Origin: Fibrobacterales bacterium Fibro_02
GTDB lineage: Bacteria; Fibrobacterota; Fibrobacteria; Fibrobacterales; Fibrobacteraceae
Assembly: GCA_001603905.1 (NCBI GenBank)
Contig: LVAE01000030.1
Span: forward strand, 1 to 64,000
Direction: 5' to 3'
Length of the DNA stretch: 64,000 nt
Shown here: in pieces, positions 14,592 to 23,112 of the stretch
Layout of the letters: each line of letters opens with the position of its first letter
Numbering within the stretch: the first letter of the stretch is position 1
Made by a program: the position numbers and the translations under genes
The notes under the pieces: model-generated
What the model saw: only the letters and a program-made list of their open reading frames with translations
What the model was told of the DNA's origin: nothing
The model's database searches: none

Positions 14592-14626
14592 AAGTCCTCG
14601 GCAGAAATGCCGGGGACTTTCCGTTT
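14592..14626 (+). terminator. Terminator of the ECF sigma operon
   Basis: A 12-bp stem (14592-14603 with 14608-14619, one G-T pair) has loop GAAA and is followed by a T-rich stretch. Confidence 0.8.
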
Positions 14627-14642
14627 ATGGTAACACTGCAGA

Positions 14643-14726
14643 TGTCATCCTCGACCGAAGGGAGGGGATCCATAGGAACTTTCCTCTCTGGATCCCGTCG
14701 GTCACTTTGTTCCCTCCAGGATGACC
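14643..14726. repeat. TGTCATCC dispersed palindromic repeat
   Basis: It starts TGTCATCC and ends GGATGAC, with internal GGATCC units. Related copies lie near 18655, 28171, 52999 and 53037, with a reduced form at 61158. This is a dispersed intergenic repeat family, not a gene. Confidence 0.7.
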
Positions 14727-14743
14727 TTTCTATGTTCCTCTAG

Positions 14744-15853
14744 TTACTTTTTCATGAACGACAGGTTCTGCGCGACGCGGAACAAGCCTTCGGCGCGGTG
14801 CTTGTTGTTCGCGGAAACGCCGTTGAGCATTTCCAGGAAACGGGTCAGCTCCAGTACGCCTCCGCCTTGCTTGAGCACATGGACGGAGCAAAGCGAGATG
14901 ACGCCGAGCGACGAGTTGATGATGTCGAGGTCGGTGTTCGCTAACTGGAAGGCGGCAAGCTGGTACGCGTCATCGGAATCTCTCTTGATGAGTCTGTCGA
15001 TGTCGCCTAGCGTCTTGAATCCGAAGGAGACGAATACACTCAAGAAACGAGAGAGGGATGTCTCGTGGATTTCGGCCTGGTTGATGGAGGCAATTCGTTT
15101 GTTCAGCGTGTCGAACGGGCGCAGCTCCAGATAGTTGCTAAAGGAGTCTCCGTTCAGTTCGACCTCGTCGAAACTTCCCGAACTCACCAGGGACTGAACC
15201 TGGCGTCGGTAATCGTTGATGCCCGAACGGATGAGGCAGAACTGTTCATCGACTAGTTCCAACATTCCCGCAAGTCGGTTCAGGTTACGTAGGTATTCCC
15301 TGGGAACTTCGAAACCCGACTTGTAACCCGTATCGTGATCGAGTACCGACCACACATGCTGCAGGGCGGTTCGCATCTGCACTTCGAAACGGATTTCGTT
15401 TAGTTGGGGGTAGTTGGGGTCAAAGTATTTTTCCCTGGGAAGCTTGCAAATGTAATGTAGTGAATTGTAGCCGAAACTGTGTATTTCGTGCATCTTGCGT
15501 TTGTCGATACTGTTCGCCCAGTCGATTGCAAAAATGCGTCCGACGAGAGCGGCAATCTTGTCCACCTCGTCGCTGTAGAATGTGATGACGCGGACACCCA
15601 AAATATCCGTTAAGTCCGAAAGGGAATTGTACTTACCCGACTTACGTTCGAGTTTTCCTGCAAGGCTATCTTCTGCCTTGACGCGGCCCTCTATCGCGTT
15701 GATGTAGATCTTGTTTTCTTCGATGCTTTCGCGGAGAATCCGCTTGACGATGCGCAGCAGCTTTTCGAAAAGGATTCTTTGCTCGCGGTATTCCTCCAGG
15801 ATAAGCGTTTCCTTGGGGGGCAGGCCGTAGTCCTTATTGTTTACCTGTTCCAT
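14744..15853 (-). CDS. RelA/SpoT-domain nucleotide pyrophosphokinase
   Basis: 369 residues. The synthetase domain is at about 45-170. It includes DLTDILGVRVITFYSDEVDK, the HSFGYNSLHYI segment and FEVQMRTALQHVWSVLDHD, the core of (p)ppGpp synthetases and of toxic small alarmone synthetases. There is no HD domain and no TGS/ACT regulatory part. The C-terminal 190 residues are helical and unrecognised. Such enzymes transfer pyrophosphate from ATP to GTP/GDP, or in some toxins to the CCA end of tRNA. It lies 7 nt downstream of an alarmone hydrolase gene, giving a split synthetase/hydrolase pair. Toxin-antitoxin function is possible but unproven. Confidence 0.82.
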   Translation of the reverse strand: MEQVNNKDYGLPPKETLILEEYREQRILFEKLLRIVKRILRESIEENKIYINAIEGRVKAEDSLAGKLERKSGKYNSLSDLTDILGVRVITFYSDEVDKIAALVGRIFAIDWANSIDKRKMHEIHSFGYNSLHYICKLPREKYFDPNYPQLNEIRFEVQMRTALQHVWSVLDHDTGYKSGFEVPREYLRNLNRLAGMLELVDEQFCLIRSGINDYRRQVQSLVSSGSFDEVELNGDSFSNYLELRPFDTLNKRIASINQAEIHETSLSRFLSVFVSFGFKTLGDIDRLIKRDSDDAYQLAAFQLANTDLDIINSSLGVISLCSVHVLKQGGGVLELTRFLEMLNGVSANNKHRAEGLFRVAQNLSFMKK

Positions 15854-15860
15854 GTCGTAT

Positions 15861-16424
15861 CTATTTCCCGAAGACCTTGTCGATTGTTTCTGCGAATTCG
15901 TCGTATGCGAATGTTCCCTTGAGGCTTGAGAGAGCACGGGCGAGCCCGCGGAAATGCCATTCGTGAGAGGCGGCGTCCTTGACGCAGAACAAATCCCACA
16001 CCTTGTCGCCAATCGCCTGGTAGTCGCGGTAGATGGCTCGGATATTGCTTAATTTGTCTGAAAGCGCTACAATTTTGACTTCGTTTGTAGCTGAAGACAA
16101 TCGCTCAATGGCTTCTTCCTTGCGAAGCCTCCAACTTTCCTGACGGCTCTTGCCCTCGAACTCGATGTCGGATTCCGCTTCAACAAGTTCTGCCACCCTC
16201 TTGCCGAACTCGCGTTCGACATCCTTCAGGGTGATTTCGGTGTCTTCGACCGTGTCGTGAAGTGCTGCCGCGGCCAAAAGTTCCTGGTCGTTCGTCATGG
16301 TGGCTGCGATTGCGACTGCCTCCATCGGGTGGACTATGTAGGGGAATCCCTTCCCTTTGCGTTCGGCTCCCTTATGGGCCTTTACCGCAAAAACAATCGC
16401 CTTGTCAAGAATTGATGTATCCAT
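15861..16424 (-). CDS. Small alarmone hydrolase (MESH1-like HD protein)
   Basis: 187-residue HD-domain phosphohydrolase. Metal ligands are H32 (VHPMEAV), H56-D57 with E60-D61 (LHDTVEDTEIT) and D123 in LSDKLSNIRA, the pattern of SpoT and MESH1 hydrolases that remove the 3' pyrophosphate from (p)ppGpp. There is no synthetase domain. Small alarmone hydrolases act as antitoxins in some toxSAS pairs. Here the gene directly precedes a synthetase in the same operon. A TACATT box ends 7 nt before the ATG, suggesting a leaderless transcript. Confidence 0.88.
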   Translation of the reverse strand: MDTSILDKAIVFAVKAHKGAERKGKGFPYIVHPMEAVAIAATMTNDQELLAAAALHDTVEDTEITLKDVEREFGKRVAELVEAESDIEFEGKSRQESWRLRKEEAIERLSSATNEVKIVALSDKLSNIRAIYRDYQAIGDKVWDLFCVKDAASHEWHFRGLARALSSLKGTFAYDEFAETIDKVFGK

Positions 16425-16431
16425 ACTTTTG

Positions 16432-16437
16432 AATGTA
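16432..16437 (-). promoter_or_regulatory. -10 box abutting the hydrolase start
   Basis: On the minus strand TG-C-TACATT (extended -10) is followed by 7 nt and the ATG at 16424. No Shine-Dalgarno is visible. Confidence 0.5.
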
Positions 16438-16442
16438 GCATT

Positions 16443-16480
16443 TTCAATTCTGAATTCCGAATTCCGAACTCCGAATTTCC
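16443..16480. repeat. GAATTCCGAA-type short tandem repeat
   Basis: TTCTGAATTCCGAA and two further CCGAA(C/T)T units stand just before the pgi -10 box. The same motif recurs at 20059-20081. Confidence 0.6.
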
Positions 16481-16486
16481 TATATT
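16481..16486 (+). promoter_or_regulatory. -10 box of pgi
   Basis: TATATT lies 42 nt before the pgi ATG, which has AAAGGATT as its ribosome-binding site. Confidence 0.6.
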
Positions 16487-16528
16487 TGCACTCGAAACAA
16501 ACACCCGCGCAGCGGAAAGGATTAATCT

Positions 16529-18193
16529 ATGTCGAAACTGACTGATTCTCAGGAATGGAAGGCCCTCGAGGCCCACGCCGAAGTCGCAAAGACCTGGCAC
16601 ATGAAGGAACTCTTCGCAAAGGACCCGGCTCGTGCCGAAAAGTTCAGCGCCGAAGCCTGCGGCCTCTTCCTGGACTACTCCAAGAACATCATCACCGACG
16701 AAACCATGGCCAAGCTCCAGGACCTCCTGAAGTCTGCCGGTTTCGAAGACATGCGCCGTAAGTACTTTGCCGGCGAAAAGATTAACACCACCGAAAAGCG
16801 CGCCGTGCTCCACACCGCTCTCCGCTACAAGGGTAACGATCCGATCTGCGTCGATGGCAAGGATGTGATGCCTGAAGTTCGCCGCGTGCTCAAGCACATG
16901 GAAGAATTCACCAAGCTCGTCCGCACGGGCAAGTGGAAGGGCCACACCGGCAAGTCCATCAAGTACGTTGTGAACATCGGTATCGGCGGTTCTGACCTCG
17001 GTCCGGTGATGGTGACCGAAGCCTTGAAGCCGTATGCCGACAAGCCGGCTGCTGGCGAATACTCTCCGGAAGTCTACTTCGTTTCTAACATCGACGGCAC
17101 TCACATGGCCGAAACCCTCAAGAAGGTGAACATCGAAGAAACGCTCTTCATCGTTGCTTCCAAGACCTTCACCACTCTTGAAACCATGACGAACGCCGAA
17201 ACTGCAAAGGCCGCAGTTCTCAAGGCTTTCAATGGCGACGAAAAGTCCATCGCCAAGCACTTCGTGGCTCTGTCCACCAACACCGAAGCAGTGTCTGCCT
17301 TCGGTATCGACACCGCCAACATGTTCGAATTCTGGAACTGGGTGGGTGGTCGTTACTCCCTGTGGTCTGCAATCGGTCTTTCGATTGCGCTGCGCATCGG
17401 TTTCGACAACTACATGAAGCTCCACCAGGGCGCCTACGAAATGGATCAGCATTTCAAGACCGCTCCGGTCGACAAGAACCTGCCCGTGATCCTCGCCCTC
17501 ATCGGCGTGTGGTACAATAACTTCTTTGGCGCTTCTAGCTACGCCATGCTTCCGTATGACCAGTACCTGCACCGCCTCGCCGCCTACTTCCAGCAGGCTG
17601 ACATGGAATCCAACGGTAAGACCGTCGATCGCGATTCCAAGCGAGTGAACTACCAGACTGGTCCGATCCTTTGGGGCGAACCGGGTACGAACGGCCAGCA
17701 TGCCTTCTACCAGCTGATTCACCAGGGCACCAAGATGATTCCGTGCGACTTCATCGCCCCGGCCAACAGCCACAACAAGGTCGGCGACCATCACCAGAAG
17801 CTGCTCTCCAATTTCTTTGCACAGCCCGAAGCCTTGATGAACGGCAAGACGCTCGCCCAGGCTCAGGAAGAACTCCGCAAGGACGGCAAGAGCGAAGAAG
17901 AAATCGCATTCCTCGCCCCGCACAAGGTGTTCGAAGGCAACAAGCCGACCAACTCCATCATGATGGACTACGTTTCTCCGGAAACGCTCGGCGCCCTCAT
18001 CGCCATGTACGAACACAAGATCTTCACCCAGGGCGTTATCTGGAACATCAACAGCTACGACCAGTGGGGTGTTGAACTCGGTAAGCAGCTCGCCAAGAAG
18101 ATCCTCCCGGAACTTGCCAAGGCTGACGCTGAACTCAACCACGACAGTTCCACCAACGGTCTCATCAAGTGGTACAAGGCTCATCAGAAGTAA
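16529..18193 (+). CDS. pgi: Glucose-6-phosphate isomerase
   Basis: 554 residues, the normal length for the long bacterial/eukaryotic type. It interconverts glucose-6-phosphate and fructose-6-phosphate in the cytoplasm. Signatures are [13 protein letters not shown] (phosphate binding), the [13 protein letters not shown] box, and [15 protein letters not shown] near the C-terminus, which contains the conserved QWGVELGK. It is monocistronic, with its own promoter and a strong terminator. In this organism it would handle glucose-6-phosphate made from cellodextrins. Confidence 0.98.
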   Translation: MSKLTDSQEWKALEAHAEVAKTWHMKELFAKDPARAEKFSAEACGLFLDYSKNIITDETMAKLQDLLKSAGFEDMRRKYFAGEKINTTEKRAVLHTALRYKGNDPICVDGKDVMPEVRRVLKHMEEFTKLVRTGKWKGHTGKSIKYVVNIGIGGSDLGPVMVTEALKPYADKPAAGEYSPEVYFVSNIDGTHMAETLKKVNIEETLFIVASKTFTTLETMTNAETAKAAVLKAFNGDEKSIAKHFVALSTNTEAVSAFGIDTANMFEFWNWVGGRYSLWSAIGLSIALRIGFDNYMKLHQGAYEMDQHFKTAPVDKNLPVILALIGVWYNNFFGASSYAMLPYDQYLHRLAAYFQQADMESNGKTVDRDSKRVNYQTGPILWGEPGTNGQHAFYQLIHQGTKMIPCDFIAPANSHNKVGDHHQKLLSNFFAQPEALMNGKTLAQAQEELRKDGKSEEEIAFLAPHKVFEGNKPTNSIMMDYVSPETLGALIAMYEHKIFTQGVIWNINSYDQWGVELGKQLAKKILPELAKADAELNHDSSTNGLIKWYKAHQK

Positions 18194-18216
18194 GCTTCAG
18201 AGAGTCTAGAATTTGA

Positions 18217-18252
18217 AAAGAGGCCGCATCGTAGTGATGCAGCCTCTTTCGT
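18217..18252. terminator. Terminator after pgi
   Basis: AAAGAGGC (18217-18224) pairs with GCCTCTTT (18242-18249), with inner GCATC/GATGC. The flanking T and A runs would allow it to act for both convergent genes. Confidence 0.8.
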
Positions 18253-18267
18253 TATGTTGTTGAAATT

Positions 18268-19968
18268 TTATTTCCCTTCTCTTAGTCTAAAGGCGACGCA
18301 GGCGATGTCGACGGGGCGGGGGAGACTCATCTCGCGACTCATGCCTTGGGGCAGGTTGCGGAAACCGACGTTCTTGATGTTTTCACAGAGCTTTTGTGCG
18401 ACTCCTGCGACGGATTGGGCTGCGTCGTTATTGCTTGCGGCATTCTGCAGCAGGTTCAATAAGATGAACCCTGCACCGAATCGTTGCTGCTTATCGACGA
18501 GCGTATTGAGCCTTGAGGTATCGGATACGAGAAAGCCGATTTGCAACAAAGTGTCGCCGGAGAGCTTCACCTTGACTTGGCGCTCGACCGCAGAGGTGGG
18601 GCGGACTGATTTCTGCAGGGGCTGCATGTAGGTGGCGAAGGCGCGCGGTTGCGTCACTTCGGCAGGCTCAGTGGATCCCGTCGGGGCTTCGCCCCTCCAG
18701 GATGACGTGGACGGTGCAGGTGTGAATTTCGCACATTCGGCCTTGTAATTTGCCATGACGATGATGTTGTCTGCAAGGTCGAGGTAATCGCCGCAGGCGC
18801 CCGCCACAAGAATAAAGCTGAAGCCTGCGGCGGCAAGTTCCTTGATGCGGTCCGTCAGCGGAATGAGCGGCTCACGATCGTCGCCCAGGAGCTTGCGCAC
18901 GCGTATGTCGCGGATCAAAAAGTTCACAGCTGAGGAATCCTCGTCGATGAGGAATGTCTGTGAACCCGCTTCCATGGCTTCGAGGAGGTTGGCGGCTTCG
19001 CTCGTGGAACCCGATGCCGAAAGCGTGTTGAAGTTCTTGGTGCTTACACCGCCCGGCAGGTCGCGCACGAACATCGAAAGGTCGGTGCTGCGGACGCTGC
19101 GTCCGTCTTCGACTCCGATACGCAGTGCAGTCTCGTCGATGACGATGCCCTCGCGGCCATCCCCTGGAATGTGCGGGTAGACGGAACGTGTCAATGCTTG
19201 CAACAAGGTGGATTTTCCGTGGAAAGCGCCGCCTGTAATCACGGAAATTCCCTTGGGGATACCCATGCCGCGAATTTCGCGACCGCATACATTCAAAGTC
19301 ACCGCCATCTCTTCGGGGGCTACAAAAGGAATCGCCTTTTCAAGCGGCATTTCGCTCAGGCCGGAGGCTCGCGGAAGTACCGCTCCGTCGGGAACGAATG
19401 CGCAAAGTCCGCAAGCGTCGAGCTGCGACAGGATTTCCTTGCGTTCGGCGAGTACGCGGTAATGTTCTTGCAAAGCGCCTTCGTCGGACTTGTCGTAATA
19501 AAGCCCGGCCGATACCAGGTCCGGCAAGACCATCGTCAAAATTTCGGCGGCGAGTTCCGCCTGGATTTTGCGACCTTCGCCGGGGAGCTTTACCTGTAGG
19601 CACGCACGGAGTTCTCCGTTGTCGATCCACAGCGAATTCCGCACCAGCATCTCGGGTCCAGCCACGTCGAAAATGACGGCCGCATCCTTGTCGGGGTATT
19701 TCTCCTGCACCAGGTGGGAAAGCTTGCGGTGCAAAAAATCGCTCAGGGCGAGCCTACGTTCGAAAGAACTGCCCCATTCTGCGGCGTAGCCTAGAATCTG
19801 TAGCTTGGCGCGAATCGTCACGCGCGAGGCGGGGGCGTACGGATCCCCCTGTACATGCAGGAATTCCAGGACGAAGTCGCCGAAGTCCCAGGGCTTTTCG
19901 GCGAGGCTCTTGTAGAGGCCGTAGTTCTTTCCGTTCAGGGTGCGGATTTTCTGGTAAAGCGCTTTCAT
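18268..19968 (-). CDS. ABC-class predicted ATPase (COG3044 family)
   Basis: 566-residue cytoplasmic P-loop protein of the ABC-ATPase-domain family represented by COG3044. It begins KIRTLNGKNYGLYKSL and has a Walker A GGAFHGKSTLL (about residue 245). A Walker-B-like TFLIDEDSSAVNFLIRD follows later, with an adjoining RELLGDDREPLIP-like segment. The biological role of the family is unknown. Codons spanning plus-strand 18655-18715 translate to SSWRGEAPTGSTEPAEV. This is a dispersed palindromic repeat inserted in frame between the ATPase core and the C-terminal domain. The frame stays open, so the protein is likely still made. Confidence 0.82.
   Translation of the reverse strand: MKALYQKIRTLNGKNYGLYKSLAEKPWDFGDFVLEFLHVQGDPYAPASRVTIRAKLQILGYAAEWGSSFERRLALSDFLHRKLSHLVQEKYPDKDAAVIFDVAGPEMLVRNSLWIDNGELRACLQVKLPGEGRKIQAELAAEILTMVLPDLVSAGLYYDKSDEGALQEHYRVLAERKEILSQLDACGLCAFVPDGAVLPRASGLSEMPLEKAIPFVAPEEMAVTLNVCGREIRGMGIPKGISVITGGAFHGKSTLLQALTRSVYPHIPGDGREGIVIDETALRIGVEDGRSVRSTDLSMFVRDLPGGVSTKNFNTLSASGSTSEAANLLEAMEAGSQTFLIDEDSSAVNFLIRDIRVRKLLGDDREPLIPLTDRIKELAAAGFSFILVAGACGDYLDLADNIIVMANYKAECAKFTPAPSTSSWRGEAPTGSTEPAEVTQPRAFATYMQPLQKSVRPTSAVERQVKVKLSGDTLLQIGFLVSDTSRLNTLVDKQQRFGAGFILLNLLQNAASNNDAAQSVAGVAQKLCENIKNVGFRNLPQGMSREMSLPRPVDIACVAFRLREGK
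18655..18715. repeat. Palindromic repeat inserted in frame in the ATPase gene
   Basis: It contains GGATCCCGTC, a GGGGC-ttc-GCCCC hairpin and CCAGGATGAC, matching the intergenic TGTCATCC family. The preceding TTCGGCAGGCTCAG also recurs near 52915 in reverse orientation. Confidence 0.75.
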
Positions 19969-19988
19969 ATGGTGAAAAGTAGATTTTA

Positions 19989-20018
19989 GACGAGAGACGA
20001 GAGACGAAAGACGAGAGA
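19989..20018. repeat. GACGAGA short tandem repeat
   Basis: Four units of GACGAGA/GACGAAA follow one another upstream of the ATPase start. Low-complexity tract, no known role. Confidence 0.7.
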
Positions 20019-20058
20019 AAGAATGACAATCTCTGGATTATTCAATCCACAAATCCAA

Positions 20059-20081
20059 ATTCTGAACTCCGAAATTCGAAT
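20059..20081. repeat. Second GAATTCCGAA-type repeat
   Basis: AATTCTGAACTCCGAA differs by one base from the copy at 16443-16480 and also lies in a promoter region. Confidence 0.55.
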
Positions 20082-20172
20082 TATTTTCCCCAGGTATCCA
20101 AACTTTTGCACAAAAAAAATTTAAATTCATCAAAAACTTTATATTTTTAGAATAAACAAATAGGAGTAATCC

Positions 20173-20709
20173 ATGAAGAAGCTGTATATCTTTGCGCTTA
20201 TGGTCGCATTCCTCGTCACTTCCGCCGTCGCAGACGACGATCCACCTCCGCGCGGCAAGGCTGCTACCATCACCATTATCACCAACCCGCCTAACAGCGA
20301 CGTGTTCCTCGGTGGCGAACCCCTCGGCAAGAGCCCCATCGAAAACATGAGCGTCAAGTCCGGCCGTCAGACCCTCGTGGTGATTGACCAGGGTTATGAA
20401 CTCGTGAACCAGCGCGTGAACATTTGGCCGGGCAACGACAAGCGTAACGTGTTTGACTTCGGTACCAAGATTCCGAAGGGCAACATCAAGGTGACGACGA
20501 TTCCGGGCAAGTGCATCATCTACATCGACGGAGACAATGCCGACAAGACCGATGGCGCCGCACTCACCATCAACAACCTCGATGCGGGCGACCACGTGGT
20601 CCGCGCCGAATGCTCCAACCGTAAGTCCGCCGAAGCTCTCGTGACCGTGAAGGGCGAAGAGACTGTCGAAGTGACTCTCGATGCATCGGGCAAGAAGAAG
20701 AAAAAGTAA
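20173..20709 (+). CDS. Exported protein with two PEGA domains
   Basis: 178 residues. An N-terminal signal peptide (about 1-20, ending SAVA) is followed by two PEGA beta-domains. The first is about 31-90 (TIITNPPNSDVFLGGEPLGK), the second about 100-165 (KVTTIPGKCIIYIDGDNADK). A Lys-rich tail ends the protein. PEGA domains are surface or periplasmic beta-sandwiches thought to bind proteins or sugars. The gene follows a TATATT-like box and is ended by a clear terminator. Specific role unknown. Confidence 0.8.
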   Translation: MKKLYIFALMVAFLVTSAVADDDPPPRGKAATITIITNPPNSDVFLGGEPLGKSPIENMSVKSGRQTLVVIDQGYELVNQRVNIWPGNDKRNVFDFGTKIPKGNIKVTTIPGKCIIYIDGDNADKTDGAALTINNLDAGDHVVRAECSNRKSAEALVTVKGEETVEVTLDASGKKKKK

Positions 20710-20735
20710 TTTTTCGCCTTCAAGTTTTTGAGAAG

Positions 20736-20762
20736 TCCTCCGGTTCCGCCGGAGGCTTTTTA
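20736..20762 (+). terminator. Terminator after the PEGA gene
   Basis: CCTCCGG (20737-20743) pairs with CCGGAGG (20749-20755) and is followed by CTTTTTAT. Confidence 0.88.
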
Positions 20763-20792
20763 TATTTCCACTACCGTCATCACGGAGTGCTC

Positions 20793-22190
20793 ATGAAACA
20801 TTTTATCCTGCTTGCCTTATCGGCTTTGTTGCTTTGTTCCTGCGCGAATAAGTCCCTGACCCGTTACGAGACTCTTGCCCCTGTCCTGGAAAAGGAAGGC
20901 TTCGAGGCGACCATCAAGAAAATCGAAGAAGAAAAGGAAGATATCTACGGGGACAACAGTGTCTTCCTCTACCATTTCGACCAGGGTGCGCTTCACCACT
21001 ACAACGGAAAGAACAAGGAAAGCATCAAGCACTTTGAGAAGGCGGAGCAGGTGTATGAAGACCTGTATACCAAGTCGGTGACCAACGAGACGGCGGCTAT
21101 TCTGACCAACGACAATGTCCGCCCGTACAGGGCCCGCCCCTTCGAAATTCTGCTGATGTACCAGTACCAGATTCTGAACTACCTTGCCATCGGAGACCTG
21201 GATGGCGCTTTGGTCGAAGTGCGTCGCGCACAGCTTGCCATGGAACGTCTGTACCAGAAAGACAAGGACAAGGTGAACGATAGCGGTTGGTTGCGTTACT
21301 TGAGTGCAATCGTCTACGAAATGTCCGGCGAACAGGACGATGCTGCCATCTCGTATGTGCAGGCGGCCAAGGCGTTCGAGGAAAGTGGCGGTCAGGTGCC
21401 GCGTGAAGTTTGGGAATTCATCACGGAAAGTTTAGTCCGTATGGATCGTGCCGACGAGCTGAAGAAATTCAAGACTCCGATTCCGCAGCAGACTCTGCAG
21501 GCAAGCGATGCCCGTGCCAAGGGACAGGAACTGATCGTGATCGGTTATGCGGGACACAGCCCCATTCTGGGGGAGATGTACCTGTCGGGAACTTTCGTGA
21601 GTGCAGGTGCGCTGAACCTTACCTATAAGGACGGAAAGACGGGGCGTATCAACACGTTTACCCTGGTCGCGCCTCCGGTTCCTGGAGCGGGCGGCAACAC
21701 GTTCCATGTCGGTTTTTCCTTGCCGCAGAAGAAACCCGTGCCCCAGCGGGCGAGCCTCTTCAGCGTGAACTTGGATAGCAAGCTGCGTCTTTCTCCGGAA
21801 AAGGTCTCCGATATCGATGCGGAACTGGACCGGAATATGAAGGACGAAAATGCGACGACGATGGTTCGTACGGCGACCCGTGTCGTGATTCGCACCGTGG
21901 CGGCGCAGAAGGCGAAATCGGCCACCAATACCGGTAACGGCCTTCTGGACCTGGTAAAGAATATTGCCGTAGATGTGGGCCAGAGCCAGCTGGAACAGGC
22001 CGACTTGCGTGTAGGGCTCTTTATGCCTAATTCCATCTGCGTGACGCGCATCCCGGTGGACGTAGGTAAACATCAGGTTACGGTTTCTGCCCTCGGAGCG
22101 CATGGCCAGATTGTCGGGGATTACCGCCTGGACCAGGTTTCGGTCGCAAAAGGCCAGAAAAAAATTATAATCATCCCTGCGATCCAGTGA
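20793..22190 (+). CDS. COG3014-family lipoprotein
   Basis: 465 residues. The N-terminus MKHFILLALSALLLCSCANK contains a lipobox with the lipid-anchored Cys at about 17. The body has helical, TPR-like segments (VFLYHFDQGALHHYNGKNKESIKHFEKAEQ) and a beta-rich C-terminal part, matching the uncharacterised COG3014 family. It is probably attached to the outer membrane. GGAG lies 5-6 nt before ATG 20793. A GTG 6 nt upstream overlaps that site and is rejected. Function unknown. Confidence 0.78.
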   Translation: MKHFILLALSALLLCSCANKSLTRYETLAPVLEKEGFEATIKKIEEEKEDIYGDNSVFLYHFDQGALHHYNGKNKESIKHFEKAEQVYEDLYTKSVTNETAAILTNDNVRPYRARPFEILLMYQYQILNYLAIGDLDGALVEVRRAQLAMERLYQKDKDKVNDSGWLRYLSAIVYEMSGEQDDAAISYVQAAKAFEESGGQVPREVWEFITESLVRMDRADELKKFKTPIPQQTLQASDARAKGQELIVIGYAGHSPILGEMYLSGTFVSAGALNLTYKDGKTGRINTFTLVAPPVPGAGGNTFHVGFSLPQKKPVPQRASLFSVNLDSKLRLSPEKVSDIDAELDRNMKDENATTMVRTATRVVIRTVAAQKAKSATNTGNGLLDLVKNIAVDVGQSQLEQADLRVGLFMPNSICVTRIPVDVGKHQVTVSALGAHGQIVGDYRLDQVSVAKGQKKIIIIPAIQ

Positions 22191-22270
22191 TTTTAAGTAT
22201 TTTATGAAAATAATAGTATCTTTTTTTGAAATTTTTATGTAATTTCAATGGCAAACGTTAAGGAGTCCTT

Positions 22271-23092
22271 ATGAACTTTAAAGCTTTAGTTGCCGCAGGC
22301 GCACTGCTTGCTACGCAATCCTTCGCTATCATAGGCATCGGTGGCCACTATGCCCCCGGCTTTGGCACCAAGATGACTGGAATGAACGAAAAGGCCGCCG
22401 TGACTTCAGATGGTTCTGTTTCGTTGCAGCATGGCGGTTTTGACGGCACGATGCAGGGCTTCGGTTTCAAGCTGTGGGTTGATCTGCTCCCGATTATCGA
22501 TATCGAAGCGACCATGAACTTCCAGCTGGGGTCCTATGACGCATCCCTTTATGTGAAGAACCTTGATGGTTCCGAAGTGGAAGTTCCGCTTGAAATTGAA
22601 CTGGGAGGCACCCCGTTCGGCAAGGCTACTCCGAAGTTCGTTGCCATGACCGGTGACCTTTCCATTACCTATCCGATAACGTCTTTGCCGATTATCCGTC
22701 CCTATATTGGTGGCGGTCTTTCTTATCACCTGAACAGCTTCGTCCTGAACCAGAAGTTCGTTGCTAGCGTGGTTGATGATGCGACTGCAGAAATGATTCG
22801 CGTGCTTGCAGAAACTCCTGTGGATCCTGCTGATCCCAATTCTATTGCCATTGCTCAGGATAAGGCAAAGCAGCTGGGCGAAAATATGAAGAAGAAGGTG
22901 CAGGACGCCGCTCTTGACGAAGGTCTGACCAAGAGTATCGGTGGCCACATCCTGGTGGGTCTCCGTGCCAAGCTCCCGATTATCCCGATTGCCGCATACG
23001 GCAACTTCAAGTACTACATCGGTGGCGATTATCCGAGCGAAATCGATGCCGGAAACATGACTGTTGAATTGGGCGTAGGCCTCGCTATTTAA
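22271..23092 (+). CDS. Outer-membrane beta-barrel-like protein
   Basis: 273 residues. A signal peptide (about 1-19) is followed by alternating hydrophobic and polar strands rich in Gly (GIGGHYAPGFGTKM, IRPYIGGGLSYHL). A charged helical insertion lies at about 160-215, and the chain ends in a strand (VELGVGLAI), all features of small outer-membrane barrels. AAGGAG lies upstream. It is followed after 20 nt by the response-regulator gene. Whether the three genes form one operon is uncertain. Confidence 0.65.
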   Translation: MNFKALVAAGALLATQSFAIIGIGGHYAPGFGTKMTGMNEKAAVTSDGSVSLQHGGFDGTMQGFGFKLWVDLLPIIDIEATMNFQLGSYDASLYVKNLDGSEVEVPLEIELGGTPFGKATPKFVAMTGDLSITYPITSLPIIRPYIGGGLSYHLNSFVLNQKFVASVVDDATAEMIRVLAETPVDPADPNSIAIAQDKAKQLGENMKKKVQDAALDEGLTKSIGGHILVGLRAKLPIIPIAAYGNFKYYIGGDYPSEIDAGNMTVELGVGLAI

Positions 23093-23112
23093 TTACACTC
23101 CTAGGTAGATCA

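Noticed and set aside
16382-18184. 600-residue frame antisense to pgi
   Set aside because: pgi is certain; the antisense frame has no recognisable domain.
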